NCBI RefSeq assembly: GCF_009923995.1
Contig: NZ_RFSK01000017.1
Location: forward strand, 34,549-98,548
DNA: 64,000 nt
Reading direction: 5' to 3'
Source: Janthinobacterium sp.
GTDB taxonomy: Bacteria; Pseudomonadota; Gammaproteobacteria; Burkholderiales; Burkholderiaceae_D
Shown piece after piece: positions 41,642 to 50,416 of this stretch. Made by a program: the position numbers and the translations under genes. Position 1 is the stretch's first letter. Every line of letters begins with the position of its first letter. The notes under the pieces were generated by a model. That model did no database searches, had not been told where the DNA came from, and saw nothing but the letters and a program-made list of their open reading frames with translations.

Positions 41642-44600
41642 ATGCATATACGCGCGTCCTCGTCGTGGTTTTCCCGGCCCGTATCGGACTGGGTGGGGCC
41701 GCGCCTGTTTGCGGCGCTGGTGCTGGCCCTGTGCCTGGGACTGACGTATGGCGCCTGGCGCAATGCGGACGATGCCAGCGAGCAGCAGGTGCAGGCCGAT
41801 TTCGATTTCCGCGTGCGCGAGCTGGTGGGCAGCATCGCGGGGCGTATGCAGACGTATATCCAGGTGCTGCACGGCGTGCAGGGCTTGTATGCCAGTTCGC
41901 ACGACGTCACGCGCAGCGAATTCCATGCCTATCTGGCGGTGCAGCAGGTGGAGCGGCATTTCCCCGGCATCCACGGCATCGGCTACCTGCCGCTGCTGCC
42001 CGGCACCGAGCGCGCGCGGCACGAGGCGCAGGTGCGCGCGCAAGGCTATCCCGATTACGCCATCCGCCCGCCGGGCCAGCGCGCCTGGCATGCGCCCATC
42101 ACCTACCTGGAACCGCTGAGCGACAGCAACCTGCTGGCGTTTGGCTACGACCTCTGGTCCGAGTCCGTGCGCCGGGCGGCGCTGGAGCGGGCGCGCGACA
42201 CGGGCCAGGCCGCCATGACGGGCAAGATCCGCCTGGTGCAGGATGCCGGCAGCGGCGACGCCTATGGTTTCCTCGTCGTGCTGCCCGTGTATGAGCATGG
42301 CTTGCCGCATGCCAGCGTGGAGCAGCGCCGCGCTGCCTTGCGCGCCTGGGTCTTTGCCCCCTTTCGCATGGGCGACCTGATGGCCGGCGTGGGCGGCGAG
42401 GCATCGCGCCAGCTGGACCTGGAAATCTACGACGGCGCGCAGGTGACCGAGGCGGCCCTGATGTACGACAGCCTGCCGGGCAGCCAGCCGGCGGGGGCCT
42501 CGGCCGCGCTGGCGTCGCAGCAGAGCATCAGCATCGCCGGCCACGCCTGGACCTTGCGCGTGCGCGCCATGCCCGGCTTCGATGGCGAACTGCTGGCGCG
42601 GCCGCTGGCGGTGGCCTGGACGGGCGTGCTGGTGAGCCTGGCGCTGGCCCTGGCGGCGTGGCTGCTGGCGGCCAGCCGTGCCCGCGCGCAGGTGGCGCTG
42701 GCGCGCGCGAGCGAACTGGCGGGCCAGCTGGAGCAGGGGCAGGCCAGCGTGCTGGCGATGGCCACGGCGGCCCAGCGCAGCCAGGCCATGCTGCGCAACA
42801 TCCTCGATTCCACCATCGACGGCATCCTGGTCGACAACATCGCAGGGCGCATCTTCACGTCGAACCGGCGTTTCCGCGACCTGTGGCAGGTGCCCGATGC
42901 GCTCGACTGGCAAGCCGACGGCGAGGCCCTCGTGCGCCACGTGGCAAGCCAGCTGGAGCAGGCGGCGCCTTTCCTCGTGGCCCGCGCCCACGCGCCGCAC
43001 GGCCACCGCGAGCGGCGCGACGTGCTGCACCTGCGCGATGGCCGGGTGATCGAGCAGTACGTGCGCAGCATGCAACTGGGCAATGAGCAGGCGCGGCTGT
43101 GGACCTTCCGCGACATCAGCGAGCGCAGCCAGATGGAGCGGCGCGAGCACACGCGGCGGCAGGTGCTGGAAATGCTCGCCACGGGCGCGCCGCTCGAGCG
43201 CGTGCTGGAAAGCGTGGTGCTCAGCGTGCAGGCCGACCATCCTGCCATGCTGTGCAGCATCCTGCTGCTCGACGAACAGCGCCACCGCCTGGTGCTGGGC
43301 GCCGCGCCGGGCCTGCCCGCGTTCTTCAATCTGTCCAGCCATGGCCACGACCTCGATGCCCTGCAGGGCGTGCACGGCATCGCGGCGCAAGCCCTGCGCG
43401 GCGGCCAGCGCGTCATCGTCGCCGACCTGCATGCCGATGCGCAGGCGCAGGGCACGATGGAACTGGCGTGGCGGGCCCAGCTGCAGTCGTGCTGGGCCGA
43501 ACCCGTGCGGGGCGGCTCGGGCAAGCTGCTCGGCGTGCTGATGGCGTATCACCGCCAGCCCGCGCTGCCCAGCGCGGCCCACCTGGCGCGCCTGGGCGAG
43601 GCGGCGCACCTGGCCGGCATGGCCATCGAGCAGGCGCAGGTGGCGCTGGCGCTGCGTGCCGGCGAAGCGCGTTTCCGCAGCCTGTACGACCATGCGCCCG
43701 TGGCCCTGTGGGAACAGGACTGGTCGGCCGTGCGCGCCGCCCTCGATATCCTGGAGCAGAAAGACGTGGGCGACCTGGCCGCCTGGCTGCAAGCCCATCC
43801 GGAGGAATTGAAGGCGCTGGCGGGCAAGGTGCGCATCATCGACGCGAATGGCGCGGCGCTGGCGCAGGTGCGCGCCACCGACGAGGACCAGCGCCGTGGC
43901 GCCCTGAGCCTGGCGCAGAATTTCGACGATCCTGCCTTGCCCCGCTTTGGCGACGCCCTGCTGGCGCTGGCCCGCGGCGCCCACCTGTACGAATGCGAAA
44001 GCAGCTTCGTGCGCCTCGATGGCGCGGCGCGGCAAAATGAGCTGAGCCTGCTGGTCATGCCCGGCCATGCGGACAGCCTGGATTTCATCATGGTGTCCTC
44101 GTTCGACATCACCGAGCGCAAGCGCATGAATGCGGAACTGCTGCAGCTGGCCACCACGGATTTCCTGACGGGACTGCCGAACCGGCGCCAGTTCATGGCG
44201 GCGCTGGAAAACGAGCATGCACGGCTACAGCGCGAGCTGGCCAGCTGCGCCAGCGTGCTGATGCTCGATATCGATCACTTCAAGCGCGTCAACGACGACC
44301 ATGGCCATGCCGTGGGCGATGCCGTGCTGCGTCACCTGGGCGCGCTGATGTGCCAGGCGCTGCGCAAGGTCGACGTGCCGGGCCGCGTGGGGGGCGAGGA
44401 ATTCGCCATCTTGCTGCCAGGCACGGACCTGGGCGCGGCCGCCGTGTTTGCCGAGCGCCTGCGCCGGCGCGTGGCGGAAAGTTCGCTGACCACCGATGGC
44501 GGCATCCTGATCACCATCACGGTGAGCATCGGCATGGCCGCCATGGCCGGCACGGATGCCGATTGCGACGCCGTGCTGGCGCGGGCCGATGAAGCGCTGT

Positions 44601-44686
44601 ACCGCGCCAAGCGGGGCGGGCGCAACCGCATCGAGCAGAATGACGGCGGCAGCGACGGCGTGCTCAGCAAGTTCATGGCCCAGTGA
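41642..44686 (+). CDS. CHASE-PAS-GAF-PAS-GGDEF diguanylate cyclase
   Basis: 1,014-residue membrane sensor producing cyclic-di-GMP. Order: TM1 (LFAALVLALCLGLTYG), periplasmic CHASE domain (about 40-310, with GIHGIGYLPLLPGTERARHE), TM2 (WTGVLVSLALALAAWLLAAS), PAS (ILDSTIDGILVDNIAGRIF), GAF (about 510-680), a second PAS-like segment (FRSLYDHAPVALWEQDW) and the C-terminal GGDEF domain. The active site is GGEEF (917-921), preceded by DFLTGLPNRRQF and LMLDIDHFKRVNDDHGHAVGD, so catalysis is expected. An RxxD inhibitory site is not evident. Start 41642 is chosen over 41582 or 41444 by its closeness to TM1; all are possible. Confidence 0.88.
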   Translation: MHIRASSSWFSRPVSDWVGPRLFAALVLALCLGLTYGAWRNADDASEQQVQADFDFRVRELVGSIAGRMQTYIQVLHGVQGLYASSHDVTRSEFHAYLAVQQVERHFPGIHGIGYLPLLPGTERARHEAQVRAQGYPDYAIRPPGQRAWHAPITYLEPLSDSNLLAFGYDLWSESVRRAALERARDTGQAAMTGKIRLVQDAGSGDAYGFLVVLPVYEHGLPHASVEQRRAALRAWVFAPFRMGDLMAGVGGEASRQLDLEIYDGAQVTEAALMYDSLPGSQPAGASAALASQQSISIAGHAWTLRVRAMPGFDGELLARPLAVAWTGVLVSLALALAAWLLAASRARAQVALARASELAGQLEQGQASVLAMATAAQRSQAMLRNILDSTIDGILVDNIAGRIFTSNRRFRDLWQVPDALDWQADGEALVRHVASQLEQAAPFLVARAHAPHGHRERRDVLHLRDGRVIEQYVRSMQLGNEQARLWTFRDISERSQMERREHTRRQVLEMLATGAPLERVLESVVLSVQADHPAMLCSILLLDEQRHRLVLGAAPGLPAFFNLSSHGHDLDALQGVHGIAAQALRGGQRVIVADLHADAQAQGTMELAWRAQLQSCWAEPVRGGSGKLLGVLMAYHRQPALPSAAHLARLGEAAHLAGMAIEQAQVALALRAGEARFRSLYDHAPVALWEQDWSAVRAALDILEQKDVGDLAAWLQAHPEELKALAGKVRIIDANGAALAQVRATDEDQRRGALSLAQNFDDPALPRFGDALLALARGAHLYECESSFVRLDGAARQNELSLLVMPGHADSLDFIMVSSFDITERKRMNAELLQLATTDFLTGLPNRRQFMAALENEHARLQRELASCASVLMLDIDHFKRVNDDHGHAVGDAVLRHLGALMCQALRKVDVPGRVGGEEFAILLPGTDLGAAAVFAERLRRRVAESSLTTDGGILITITVSIGMAAMAGTDADCDAVLARADEALYRAKRGGRNRIEQNDGGSDGVLSKFMAQ

Positions 44687-45061
44687 TTACAGGCTGTGCT
44701 GGCGGGCTTGCGCCTGCTTGCGGTTGCGGCTGACGATCAGCCAGACGATGGCGACGGGGATCAGCAGCGGCAGCAGCACGGGCGTGCTCAGCGCCAGCGC
44801 CAGCACCACGCAAAAGGCCACGACGGCGAGCACCACCACGCCCACGCCGGCCAGCACGACGCCCGTGAAGACGGCAGCGCAGACGAGGGCGATGGCGGCG
44901 ATCAGCAGGCCGCCGCCGGCAAACACCAGGCCGAACAGCCACTCCAGCGGACCGTCGACGTCATCGCCGTGGAAGTGCATGTGCATGTCCGTGGCGCCGA
45001 TCTTGTCGAGGAACAGGCAGGCCAGCATGAGGATGAGGGCGAAGGTGAGTAATTTTTTCAT
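44687..45061 (-). CDS. Small membrane protein (124 aa)
   Basis: 124-residue protein: a signal-like N-terminus (MKKLLTFALILMLACLFL), a short His/Asp-rich exposed loop (DMHMHFHGDDVDGP), then two or three long hydrophobic helices rich in valine and alanine (VCAAVFTGVVLAGVGVVVLA, PVLLPLLIPVAIVWLIV) and a basic tail. No family is recognised. The HMHFHGDD loop could bind metal. It is convergent with the cyclase gene, with directly abutting stop codons. Confidence 0.7.
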   Translation of the reverse strand: MKKLLTFALILMLACLFLDKIGATDMHMHFHGDDVDGPLEWLFGLVFAGGGLLIAAIALVCAAVFTGVVLAGVGVVVLAVVAFCVVLALALSTPVLLPLLIPVAIVWLIVSRNRKQAQARQHSL

Positions 45062-45272
45062 GGTAAGCCTCTATGGATGGGTGACTGGATGTGGCATGGT
45101 CACACTGTAGCGGCGTGCCTGGCCCGTCGCCAGCGGCGTGCGACAGGCTGTCATTTTCACGGTATGGAAGGTCAATGCGGGCAGTCAATGCTGATCTGGA
45201 ACAAGATTTCTTTTCTTGTAATACGCGCAGGCCGACCTATACTGAACACCTCAGTCTCGCAAGGAGGGCAAC

Positions 45273-45509
45273 ATGCTTTTGTTTGCAGATACCGGGGATC
45301 AATCGCTATCCCTTTTCCACCATCGAACCACGCGCCAGCGTAGCGCCCCGCAGTCTTGCGCCGAGCCCGTCGGCGCGCCATCGGCGATTCCACCGATCAT
45401 CATCAATCCCTTCAACTACCATGCGCCACTGCCCGCCATCGACCCGCGCTGGGTACCGCCCGGTCCGCCGCTGACCTGGCCCAACCGGCCCGCCATGTCC
45501 ATGTGCTGA
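45273..45509 (+). CDS. Small hypothetical protein (78 aa)
   Basis: 78-residue protein of unknown function, low in charged residues, with a Pro/Ile/Asn-rich centre (AIPPIIINPFNYHAPLPAID) and a C-terminal PAMSMC. A strong AAGGAGG site (45260-45266) at proper spacing from ATG 45273 and a terminator 40 bases after the stop support it as a real gene. It has no signal peptide or membrane segment. Confidence 0.6.
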   Translation: MLLFADTGDQSLSLFHHRTTRQRSAPQSCAEPVGAPSAIPPIIINPFNYHAPLPAIDPRWVPPGPPLTWPNRPAMSMC

Positions 45510-45547
45510 CGGCACCGGCAGACGGCAACAGCCTGGCCTGGCCGTGA

Positions 45548-45570
45548 AAAAGCCCGCAACGCGGGCTTTT
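45548..45570. terminator. Bidirectional terminator between the 45273 gene and the PEP-CTERM gene
   Basis: Perfect ten-base inverted repeat AAAAGCCCGC / GCGGGCTTTT around AAC. It lies between convergent genes, with A-tract and T-tract on the two sides so it can serve both. Confidence 0.88.
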
Positions 45571-45587
45571 GCCAGTGCCTGCCCGCG

Positions 45588-46223
45588 TCAGGAGGATTTG
45601 CGGCGCAGCATGAAACCCAGCAGGCCCAGGCCGGCCAGCAGCATGGCATAGGTTTCCGGCTCCGGCACGGCGGCGATGAAGGCGTGGTTATCCGTCTCGA
45701 AGGCGTTCTGCGTGGAGCTGAAGGCAACCGAGGTGATCTTGCTGCCGACGCCGGCGAAGGCATTCACGTACAGGCCCACGGATTGATTGCCGTTGGCGGC
45801 ATCGCCGGCCAGCGCTGCCAGTTGCGTGCCCGTCAGCGTGGTCGAGCTGTGGTCGGCAAAGGTGTAGGTCACGCTGTTGTACGTGTCCGGCGAACCCATG
45901 TAGAAGCCGAAATAGCTCAAACCGCTGCTGAAATTGGCGGTCACGGGCGAGTGCTGGTCGGAAGAAATGCCTGCCGACAAGTACTTGCTCGTATCGCCAG
46001 GAGGCGCGGCATGGTTGCCGTCCGTGCCGGTGAACAGCGCGCCATCGATGTAGTTGGCGGGCAGCACGCCGCTGTTGAAATCGATCGTGGTGGCGCCTGC
46101 AACGGATGTCACCAGCCCTTCGCCGGCCAGGGGCGTGCCGCCGGCCGTAAACGTGGGGATGGCGCTGGCGCTGCCGGCGGCGGCAGCAAGCGTCGCGCAA
46201 GCCAGTGTGGACAAGATTTTCAT
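45588..46223 (-). CDS. PEP-CTERM sorting domain exported protein
   Basis: 211-residue protein with a signal peptide (ILSTLACATLAAAAGSASA), a beta-rich body with TIDFNSGVLPANYIDGALFTG and FGFYMGSPDTYNSVTYTF, and a C-terminal PEP-CTERM signal: VPEPETYAMLLAGLGLLGFM, then LRRKSS. Such proteins are processed by exosortase (EpsH/XrtA) and usually go to the cell surface with exopolysaccharide. No exosortase gene is in the window. The start at 46223 follows GAGGGAAT; the frame extends to 46406 but without a signal peptide at its front. Confidence 0.88.
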   Translation of the reverse strand: MKILSTLACATLAAAAGSASAIPTFTAGGTPLAGEGLVTSVAGATTIDFNSGVLPANYIDGALFTGTDGNHAAPPGDTSKYLSAGISSDQHSPVTANFSSGLSYFGFYMGSPDTYNSVTYTFADHSSTTLTGTQLAALAGDAANGNQSVGLYVNAFAGVGSKITSVAFSSTQNAFETDNHAFIAAVPEPETYAMLLAGLGLLGFMLRRKSS

Positions 46224-46589
46224 TTTTATTCCCTCAAAGATATATAGGTGTACGCAGCTGTTTTGGTCAGGACAGGCAGAAGTGCTTGGCGTGGGGATGC
46301 AAGGCGGCGTGCGGGGATGAGGGGCGTCGCGGAGGTGAAAAATTTCTTGTGGCCAAGCATTACTAAATGCAACTTTTGAATACAAAAAAGACAATTCAGA
46401 TTGCAAAATAATAATAGTCGTAGTTGAGCAATATCAAAGCCCGATCGCTAGAATAAAGCCACTAATTTGCGTCCTTGCCTTCTGGCCCGGATCGACTATG
46501 GCAGTGGCCGCTTTCGCGTGCGCCAGGGCGGCACGGACGGGCGTTTTCGACTATCATGCTAGCCCCGACCTTCCATCACGAGCACCGCC
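46224..46589. other. Gene-free region, promoter-rich
   Basis: 366 bases between the divergent PEP-CTERM gene and the 46590 gene. 46340-46465 is markedly AT-rich (for example an ACAAAAAAGACAA run and AAAATAATAATAG) and probably holds promoters for both genes. No convincing gene or RNA structure was seen. Confidence 0.5.
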
Positions 46590-47102
46590 ATGAGTACCGA
46601 TTTCCCCGATTTTCCCGACGAAGCCGCCGAGCAGGACAATGACGCGCCCATCCAGGAGCCGCGCCTGTGGGTGGGCAATGGCTGGACGGCACGCGTGATC
46701 AAGAACGAGGAAGATGAAGGCTGGGCCGTAGCCATGATCAAGGATGGCGAACCGGAGCCGGCCCTGGTGGGGCCGTGGACCATGGGCCGCGACAAGAAAA
46801 ACCCCAAGCCGCTCGACGTCAACGCCTTCAACACGCTCGTCAAGACGGCTTCCGAGGTGCTGCGCCGCCACGAGCAGCAGCTGCATGCGCAATTGCACAA
46901 GAATGTGTTCGTCGCCACCGACGAGGGGCAGATCAAGGTGATGTTCGACATCGTGCCCGACGAAGAACACCCGTACGCGGAACTGAGCGCCTACGACGCC
47001 GACGGCGAACAGATCGCCAAGGTGCGCACCTCGGCCGCCTTCAAGTTCAATGCCACGGCGGCGGCGAACTGGATCGAAGGCGGTTACCGCCGGCCAGGCT
47101 AG
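46590..47102 (+). CDS. Conserved hypothetical cytoplasmic protein (170 aa)
   Basis: 170-residue acidic protein without signal peptide or membrane segment. The front is very acidic (TDFPDFPDEAAEQDNDAP), followed by an alpha/beta body (LWVGNGWTARVIKNEEDEGW, FNTLVKTASEVLRRHEQQLH, VMFDIVPDEEHPYAELSAYD, FNATAAANWIEGGYRRP). No family is recognised. It ends directly against a palindromic intergenic element. Confidence 0.75.
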   Translation: MSTDFPDFPDEAAEQDNDAPIQEPRLWVGNGWTARVIKNEEDEGWAVAMIKDGEPEPALVGPWTMGRDKKNPKPLDVNAFNTLVKTASEVLRRHEQQLHAQLHKNVFVATDEGQIKVMFDIVPDEEHPYAELSAYDADGEQIAKVRTSAAFKFNATAAANWIEGGYRRPG

Positions 47103-47205
47103 CAAAATCTTTGCGCGGCACGCTTTGCGGCCTCCGACGCTCGCTGTACTTGAGTGCAGCTGCGCGTCTCAGCCGTAAATCGACGCCGCTCGCTACGATT
47201 TTGCT
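47101..47205. repeat. 105-bp inverted-repeat intergenic element, copy A
   Basis: Bounded by AGCAAAATC (47101-47109) and GATTTTGCT (47197-47205), a perfect nine-base inverted repeat. The GC-rich interior contains GCTCGCTGTACTTGAGTGC. It sits between convergent genes. A structure of the same plan occurs at 57091-57188. Confidence 0.6.
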
Positions 47206-47221
47206 ACGCCCGGCTCCATGA

Positions 47222-50200
47222 CTACACCGCCGCGCCTGCGGGCGCGGCGTGCATTTCCACCTCTTCTTCCTTTCTGTAGGCCAGCCGGTACAGCAGCGGC
47301 AGCACCAGCAGGGTCAGGGCCGTCGACGACAAAATGCCGCCGATCACCACGGTGGCCAGCGGACGCTGCACTTCGGCGCCCGTGCCCGTGGCGATGGCCA
47401 TCGGCACGAAGCCCAGCGAGGCCACCAGCGCCGTCATCAGCACGGGCCGCAGGCGCGTAATGGCACCTTCGCGTATCGCTTCCTGCAGGGACATGCCTTG
47501 TTCGCGCAACTGGCGGATGTAGGCGATCATCACGAGGCCGTTCAGCACGGCCACGCCGGACAGGGCGATGAAGCCGACGGCCGCCGAGATCGACATGGGT
47601 ATGTCGCGCAGCCACAGGGCCACGATGCCGCCCGTCAAGGCGAACGGGATGCCGCTGAACACGAGCAAGCCATCCTTCACATTGCCGAACATGGCAAACA
47701 GCAAGACAAAGACGAGGGCCAGCGCCACGGGCACCACCAGTTCCAGGCGTTTCGTGGCCGACTGCAGCTGCTCGAACTGGCCGCCCCAGCTGGTCCAGTA
47801 GCCGGCGGGAATAGCAACCTGCGCCTGCAGCTGCTGCGTGGCATCGGCCACGAAGGAGCCGATGTCGCGCCCGCGTACGTTCGCGCTGATGACGATGCGG
47901 CGCTTGCCGTCTTCGCGGCTGATCTGGTTCGGCCCCGGCGCCACCTGCAGGCTGGCCACTTCGCCCAGCGGGATGAAGCGGGCGCGGCCTTCCGCCGCCG
48001 CGCCCAGGGGCAGGGCGATGGGCAGGCGTTTCAATTGCTCCAGGTCGCTGCGCAGGCTGTCGGGCAGGCGCACGACGATGTCGAAGCGGCGGTCGCCCTG
48101 GAACAGGGTACCCGCCTCCTGCCCGCCGATGGCCGTGGCGATTGCCGATTGCACGTCGGCAATATTGAGGCCATAGCGGGCCGTCTGCTCGCGGTCGATC
48201 TGCACCGTCAGCATGGGCAGGCCCGTCGTCTGCTCGACTTTCACTTCCGTGGCGCCGGGAATCTTGCCCAGCACGCCCGCGATCTTTGCCGCCGTACCGT
48301 CGAGGACAAGCATGTCGTCGCCGAACAGTTTCACGGCCACGTCGCTGCGCACGCCGGAAATGAGTTCATTGAAGCGCAGCTGGATGGGCTGAGAAAACTC
48401 GTAGTTGTTGCCCGGCAAGCTGCTGGCCGTCGCTTCGATTTCCGCCAGCAATTGCTCGCGCGATTTTGCCGGCTCCGGCCACTGGTCGCGGGGCTTGAGC
48501 ATGATGTAGCCGTCGGAAATATTCGGCGGCATGGGGTCGGACGCGATTTCGGCCGTACCCGTGCGGGCGAACACGCGGGCGATCTCCTTGTGGCTGTCCA
48601 TCAGCTTGCGTTCCAGCTGCTGCTGCATGGCCAGCGATTGCGTCAGGCTGGTGCCGGGAATGCGCAGGGCCTGGATGGCGATGTCGCCTTCGTTCAGGCT
48701 GGGCACGAATTCGCTGCCCATGCGCGTGGCCAGCAAGCCAGACAGCAGCACGGCCACGGCCGCGCCCGTCAACACGACGGGCGTGTTGCGCATCACCTTG
48801 CCCAGTAGCGGCGCATACCAGCGCTTGGCGGCGCGCATGATGGCGTTTTCTTTTTCCGCCACCTTGTCGCCGATAAACAGCGCCACGGCGGCGGGGATGA
48901 AGGTGATCGACAGCAGCATGGCGCCCAGCAGGGCGATGACGACCGTCAGGGCCATCGGCGTGAACATGCGGCCTTCCACGCCCGTCAGTGCAAAGATGGG
49001 CAGGTACACGACCATGATGATCAGCTGACCATACAGCAGGGGGCGACGGGCTTCTTGCGATGCCGCAAACACTTCATGAAAACGCTCCTGCAAGGTCAGC
49101 GGCCGTCCCAGTTTCTGCTGCGCATGGGCCAGGCGGCGCACGCAGTTTTCCACGATGACGACGGCGCCATCGATGATGATGCCGAAGTCCAGCGCCCCCA
49201 GGCTCATCAGGTTGGCGCTCACGTGGTATTGCACCATGCCCGTAAACGTGAACAGCATGGCCAGCGGTATCACCATGGCCGTGATGACGGCCGCGCGGAT
49301 ATTGCCGAGGAAGAGGAACAGGATGGCGATCACCAGCACGGCCCCTTCCAGCAGGTTTTTCTTCACCGTATTGATGGCCTTGTCGACGAGCACCGTGCGG
49401 TCATATACGGTGACGGCGTGCACGCCTTTCGGCAGGCTGCGGTTGATCTCCACCATTTTCCTGTCGACGGCTTGCGACACGGCGCGGCTGTTCTGCCCGA
49501 TCAGCATGAAGACGGTGCCCAGCACCACTTCGCGCCCGTTTTCCGTGGCCGCGCCCGTGCGCAGCTCGCGCCCCAGCACCACGTCGGCCACGTCGCGGAT
49601 GCGGATGGCCACGCCCTGCACGTTGGCAACGATGATGTTGGCGATGTCGTCCTTCGACGCCACCTGGCCCGGCGCGCGTATCAGCAGCTGCTCGCCCTGC
49701 CGTTCGATGTAGCCGGCGCCCACGTTGCCATTGTTGCGTTCGAGCGCCGTCACCACGTCTTGCAGGCTGATGCCATAGGCGGCCAGTTTTTCCGGGTAGG
49801 GCGCCACCTGGTATTGCTTGGCGTAGCCGCCGATGGCATTGATTTCCGTCACGCCCGTGACATTGCGCAACTGCGGCTTGATGATCCAGTCCTGGATTTC
49901 GCGCAAGTCCGTCGGCGTGTACGGCGTGCCGTCGGGCTTTTTCGCGCCCGTTTCCGTTTCCACCGTCCACAGGTAGATTTCGCCCAGGCCCGTGGAGACG
50001 GGCCCCATCTTGGGCGTGATGCCGGCCGGCAAGCTTTCCTTCGCTTCCTGCAGGCGCTCGTTGATCATCTGGCGGGCAAAGTAGATGTCCGTGCCATCCT
50101 TGAAGATCACCGTCACCTGCGACAGGCCGTAGCGTGACAGCGAACGCGTCTGTTCCAGGTTGGGCAAGCCGGCCATGGCCGTCTCGATGGGGAAGGTGAC

Positions 50201-50392
50201 GCGCTGCTCGGTTTCCAGCGGCGAATAGCCGGCGGACTGGGTATTGATTTGCACCTGCACATTGGTGATGTCGGGCACGGCGTCGATGGGCAGCTTCTGG
50301 TAGTTGTAGATGCCCAGGCCGGCCATGGCGGCCACGGCCAGCAGCACCAGCCAGCGCTGCTCGATGGCAAAGCGGATCAAGCGTTCAAACAT
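47222..50392 (-). CDS. czcA: Heavy-metal efflux RND pump, CzcA/CusA family
   Basis: 1,056-residue inner-membrane RND transporter that exports divalent metal ions (Co/Zn/Cd) or Cu/Ag using the proton gradient. Features are the N-terminal MFERLIRFAIEQRWLVLLAV, QIN-QSAGYSPLETEQRVTFP, the porter-domain repeats, the TM4 motif LDFGIIIDGAVVIVEN carrying the acidic proton-relay residues, and the closing GLVMIAYIRQLREQG, ILSSTALTLLVLPLLYRL. It is the third gene of a czcC-czcB-czcA operon. No metal-binding His cluster that fixes the substrate was seen, so Czc versus Cus is open. Confidence 0.92.
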   Translation of the reverse strand: MFERLIRFAIEQRWLVLLAVAAMAGLGIYNYQKLPIDAVPDITNVQVQINTQSAGYSPLETEQRVTFPIETAMAGLPNLEQTRSLSRYGLSQVTVIFKDGTDIYFARQMINERLQEAKESLPAGITPKMGPVSTGLGEIYLWTVETETGAKKPDGTPYTPTDLREIQDWIIKPQLRNVTGVTEINAIGGYAKQYQVAPYPEKLAAYGISLQDVVTALERNNGNVGAGYIERQGEQLLIRAPGQVASKDDIANIIVANVQGVAIRIRDVADVVLGRELRTGAATENGREVVLGTVFMLIGQNSRAVSQAVDRKMVEINRSLPKGVHAVTVYDRTVLVDKAINTVKKNLLEGAVLVIAILFLFLGNIRAAVITAMVIPLAMLFTFTGMVQYHVSANLMSLGALDFGIIIDGAVVIVENCVRRLAHAQQKLGRPLTLQERFHEVFAASQEARRPLLYGQLIIMVVYLPIFALTGVEGRMFTPMALTVVIALLGAMLLSITFIPAAVALFIGDKVAEKENAIMRAAKRWYAPLLGKVMRNTPVVLTGAAVAVLLSGLLATRMGSEFVPSLNEGDIAIQALRIPGTSLTQSLAMQQQLERKLMDSHKEIARVFARTGTAEIASDPMPPNISDGYIMLKPRDQWPEPAKSREQLLAEIEATASSLPGNNYEFSQPIQLRFNELISGVRSDVAVKLFGDDMLVLDGTAAKIAGVLGKIPGATEVKVEQTTGLPMLTVQIDREQTARYGLNIADVQSAIATAIGGQEAGTLFQGDRRFDIVVRLPDSLRSDLEQLKRLPIALPLGAAAEGRARFIPLGEVASLQVAPGPNQISREDGKRRIVISANVRGRDIGSFVADATQQLQAQVAIPAGYWTSWGGQFEQLQSATKRLELVVPVALALVFVLLFAMFGNVKDGLLVFSGIPFALTGGIVALWLRDIPMSISAAVGFIALSGVAVLNGLVMIAYIRQLREQGMSLQEAIREGAITRLRPVLMTALVASLGFVPMAIATGTGAEVQRPLATVVIGGILSSTALTLLVLPLLYRLAYRKEEEVEMHAAPAGAAV

Positions 50393-50416
50393 GATGGTGT
50401 CCTTTGTTTCACGTGA

